DNA of 64,000 bases from UBA2166 sp964463965 (GTDB lineage: Bacteria > Nitrospirota > Nitrospiria > Nitrospirales > UBA2166). Positions 62,859 through 64,000 of the stretch are shown here, piece after piece. Every line of letters starts with the position of its first letter. The first letter of the stretch is position 1. Under the pieces are notes generated by a model. It was not told the DNA's origin. It did not search any database and was given only the letters and a program-made list of their open reading frames with translations. The stretch covers positions 361,516 to 425,515 of the forward strand of contig CAYXED010000001.1 in NCBI GenBank assembly GCA_964463965.1, in the 5' to 3' direction. The position numbers were made by a program, and so were the translations under genes.

Positions 62859-63437
62859 ATGGTTGTGATACTTGGAAACTTTAAGGAAAAAAATATCGAA
62901 GGTTGGAAAGAGCGTCAATTTAAGGGCCGCACGGAGTATACGTTTTCCAGGGTAGATGGAAAAGTTTCCCTTATGGCCAAAAGCTCTTCATCTGCATCAG
63001 GATTGTACAAAGAAATTGAGATTAATCTTGAAAAAACACCTCACTTGAACTGGGAATGGAGAATTGAAAACACGCTTTCAGGAGTCAATGAATTAGCAAA
63101 ATCAGGAGACGACTATCCGGCACGTATATACGTCATATTTAAGAACACTGGATTGTTTTCACGTGCTAGAGGACTAACATATGTATGGTCCAACTATCAG
63201 GCAATTGACACAGCATGGGAAAGCCCCTACACACGAAACTCCATAATGATTGCTGTTCAATCCAACACTAAGAACATACGGCAGTGGGTAGTTGGTAGGA
63301 GAAATATTAGACGCGACTATCAAAAGTACTTTGGTAGGGACATCACGCGTGCTTCAGGCATTGCAATCATGACAGATACGGACAATTCTGGACAATCTGC
63401 AACCGCATATTACGGCAATATCTTTCTTTCCGATTAA
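62859..63437 (+). CDS. DUF3047 family protein
   Basis: A 192-residue protein matching the DUF3047 pattern: a beta-rich start (NFKEKNIEGWKERQFKGRTEYTF), then NWEWRIENTL, DDYPARIYVIF, YVWSNYQAIDTAW with conserved Trp/Tyr, and DIRRDYQKYFGRDI-like RRNIRRDYQKYFG near the end, closing with MTDTDNSGQSATAYYGNIF. Family function is unknown; carbohydrate-binding-like beta-sandwich proteins have similar layout. No signal peptide is visible with this start. Confidence 0.85.
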   Translation: MVVILGNFKEKNIEGWKERQFKGRTEYTFSRVDGKVSLMAKSSSSASGLYKEIEINLEKTPHLNWEWRIENTLSGVNELAKSGDDYPARIYVIFKNTGLFSRARGLTYVWSNYQAIDTAWESPYTRNSIMIAVQSNTKNIRQWVVGRRNIRRDYQKYFGRDITRASGIAIMTDTDNSGQSATAYYGNIFLSD

Positions 63438-63471
63438 TCTTTACAACAAAAGCTTCTACTAATTTGGTGTG

Positions 63472-63900
63472 CTAACGGTCGTATCCAAGATCAGACTGAT
63501 CATAGAAGTCTTCGCCACTGTATCCCTCGTCATCAGAAGAATATGCATCATCAATACTGCTACTACATGAGGCAAAACACTCACTCGCTGCTTCGGTACA
63601 ATATTCGTCAATTAGCCCGCCTGCATCTTCCGAAGCCATCATGCACGTATTCCACATTGCATCGCAACGAGCATCACAAGAGCCATCTGAACCAAAGCGA
63701 GTTACAACCCAAGCTTCACATTGAGCACCACAAGATGAATTGACACACGCAAGATAAGGTTCTTGATAGGGGTCACCTGCACCACAGTTCTCAGGAACAC
63801 ACATCTCGCAAAAGTGATCAGCAGTATGATATGCCCCAGCAAGTCCAAAAAAGGCAAAGAGAAATAGAAGAAGTATTGAAAAAGAAAATACCCGAAACAT
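63472..63900 (-). CDS. Secreted cysteine-rich protein
   Basis: A 142-residue protein; ATG 63898-63900 begins a clean signal peptide (FSFSILLLFLFAFFGLAGA). The longer frame upstream runs through a GC-rich non-coding island. The mature part has twelve cysteines in tight groups (CEMCVPENC, ACVNSSCGAQC, CDARCDAMWNTC, YCTEAASECFASC) and an acidic tyrosine/serine-rich tail (DDEGYSGEDFYDQSDLGYDR). It is presumably disulfide-bonded in the periplasm or outside. No family recognised. It faces the DUF3047 gene tail to tail. Confidence 0.75.
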   Translation of the reverse strand: MFRVFSFSILLLFLFAFFGLAGAYHTADHFCEMCVPENCGAGDPYQEPYLACVNSSCGAQCEAWVVTRFGSDGSCDARCDAMWNTCMMASEDAGGLIDEYCTEAASECFASCSSSIDDAYSSDDEGYSGEDFYDQSDLGYDR

Positions 63901-63936
63901 AATCACGTATACCTTATGAAAACCTAAAAATAAGGA

Positions 63937-63970
63937 CGGCCAGCGTGGCCCCGGCCCCCCCGCCCGGCGA
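63937..63970. other. GC-rich island with G-quadruplex potential
   Basis: A short block of almost pure G+C in an AT-rich surrounding. On the minus strand it reads GGG-C-GGGGGGG-CC-GGGG (63949-63965), enough for four G-runs of three or more. It lies about 40-60 bases upstream of the cysteine-rich protein's start codon. Confidence 0.5.
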
Positions 63971-64000
63971 AACAACCCAACAACACAAAAATTTTAAACC

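Overview
The window is a gene-dense, low-to-mid-40s %GC (estimated by eye) stretch of the core chromosome of a Gram-negative bacterium. Lipoboxes, Sec signal peptides, a cytochrome bc-type complex and several outer-envelope type proteins point to a diderm. Gene content suggests an aerobic, possibly chemolithotrophic lineage outside the Proteobacteria. That content is a bd-like oxidase embedded in a bc operon with many c-type cytochromes, a siroheme sulfite reductase fused to TusA, an iron-sulfur APS reductase and a short ATP synthase epsilon. Nitrospirota or a neighbouring phylum is my best guess, from memory of similar respiratory clusters, and is not proven here. There is no phage, insertion sequence, CRISPR array or rRNA.

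Layout. 1-2.9 kb: exported lipoproteins (EF-hand-like, ankyrin), dut, and a glutathione-linked pair. 3-11.4 kb (minus): tadA, two tRNA-Ser genes, the SRP RNA, dnaX, ybaB, then gltB-gltD. 12.1-17.1 kb: an exported ankyrin protein, then plus-strand small genes (DUF3105, thioredoxin-like ferredoxin, moaB, an exported NTF2-like protein, nadB). 17.2-30.5 kb (minus): the classical information-processing block tRNA-Thr/Tyr/Gly/Thr, tuf, rpmG, tRNA-Trp, secE, nusG, rplK, rplA, rplJ-rplL, rpoB, rpoC. In it the L10 and L7/L12 reading frames are joined without a stop codon. 30.7-38.8 kb: a respiratory operon with four c-type cytochromes, a CydA-like protein, a PRC-barrel/Rieske fusion, a one-piece cytochrome b and a His-rich anchored protein. 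It is headed by a membrane-anchored carboxypeptidase-regulatory-like protein whose paralogue lies divergently beside it. 38.9-45.5 kb: polyprenyl synthase, a PmtA-like methyltransferase and the F1 ATP synthase genes atpH-A-G-D-C, with no F0 genes adjacent. 45.6-54.1 kb (minus): an Rrf2 regulator, a 25-residue ORF, sulfite reductase-HEPN-like-TusA, cysH, a small HxGH nucleotidyltransferase, a TrpD-like protein, a DUF420-like membrane protein, DUF429, an SPL-like radical SAM protein and pyrE. 54.3-56.9 kb (plus): a Zn/Mn-type ABC transporter. 57-60.2 kb (minus): thiS-thiG-thiE, an M23 peptidase and a DsrE protein. 60.3-62.8 kb: hemE and protoporphyrinogen oxidase. 62.9-64 kb: a DUF3047 protein and a secreted cysteine-rich protein preceded by a G-quadruplex-capable GC island.

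How the parts connect. The respiratory operon would move electrons from quinol through cytochrome b/Rieske to c-type cytochromes and perhaps to oxygen via the bd-like subunit; the F1 operon uses the resulting proton gradient. The hem genes supply heme. The cys genes supply reduced sulfur, and the ThiS, TusA and DsrE domains are sulfur carriers. Several genes (hemE, DUF3047, the Zn transporter, possibly polyprenyl synthase) have a -10 box only a few bases before the start codon, suggesting leaderless mRNAs.
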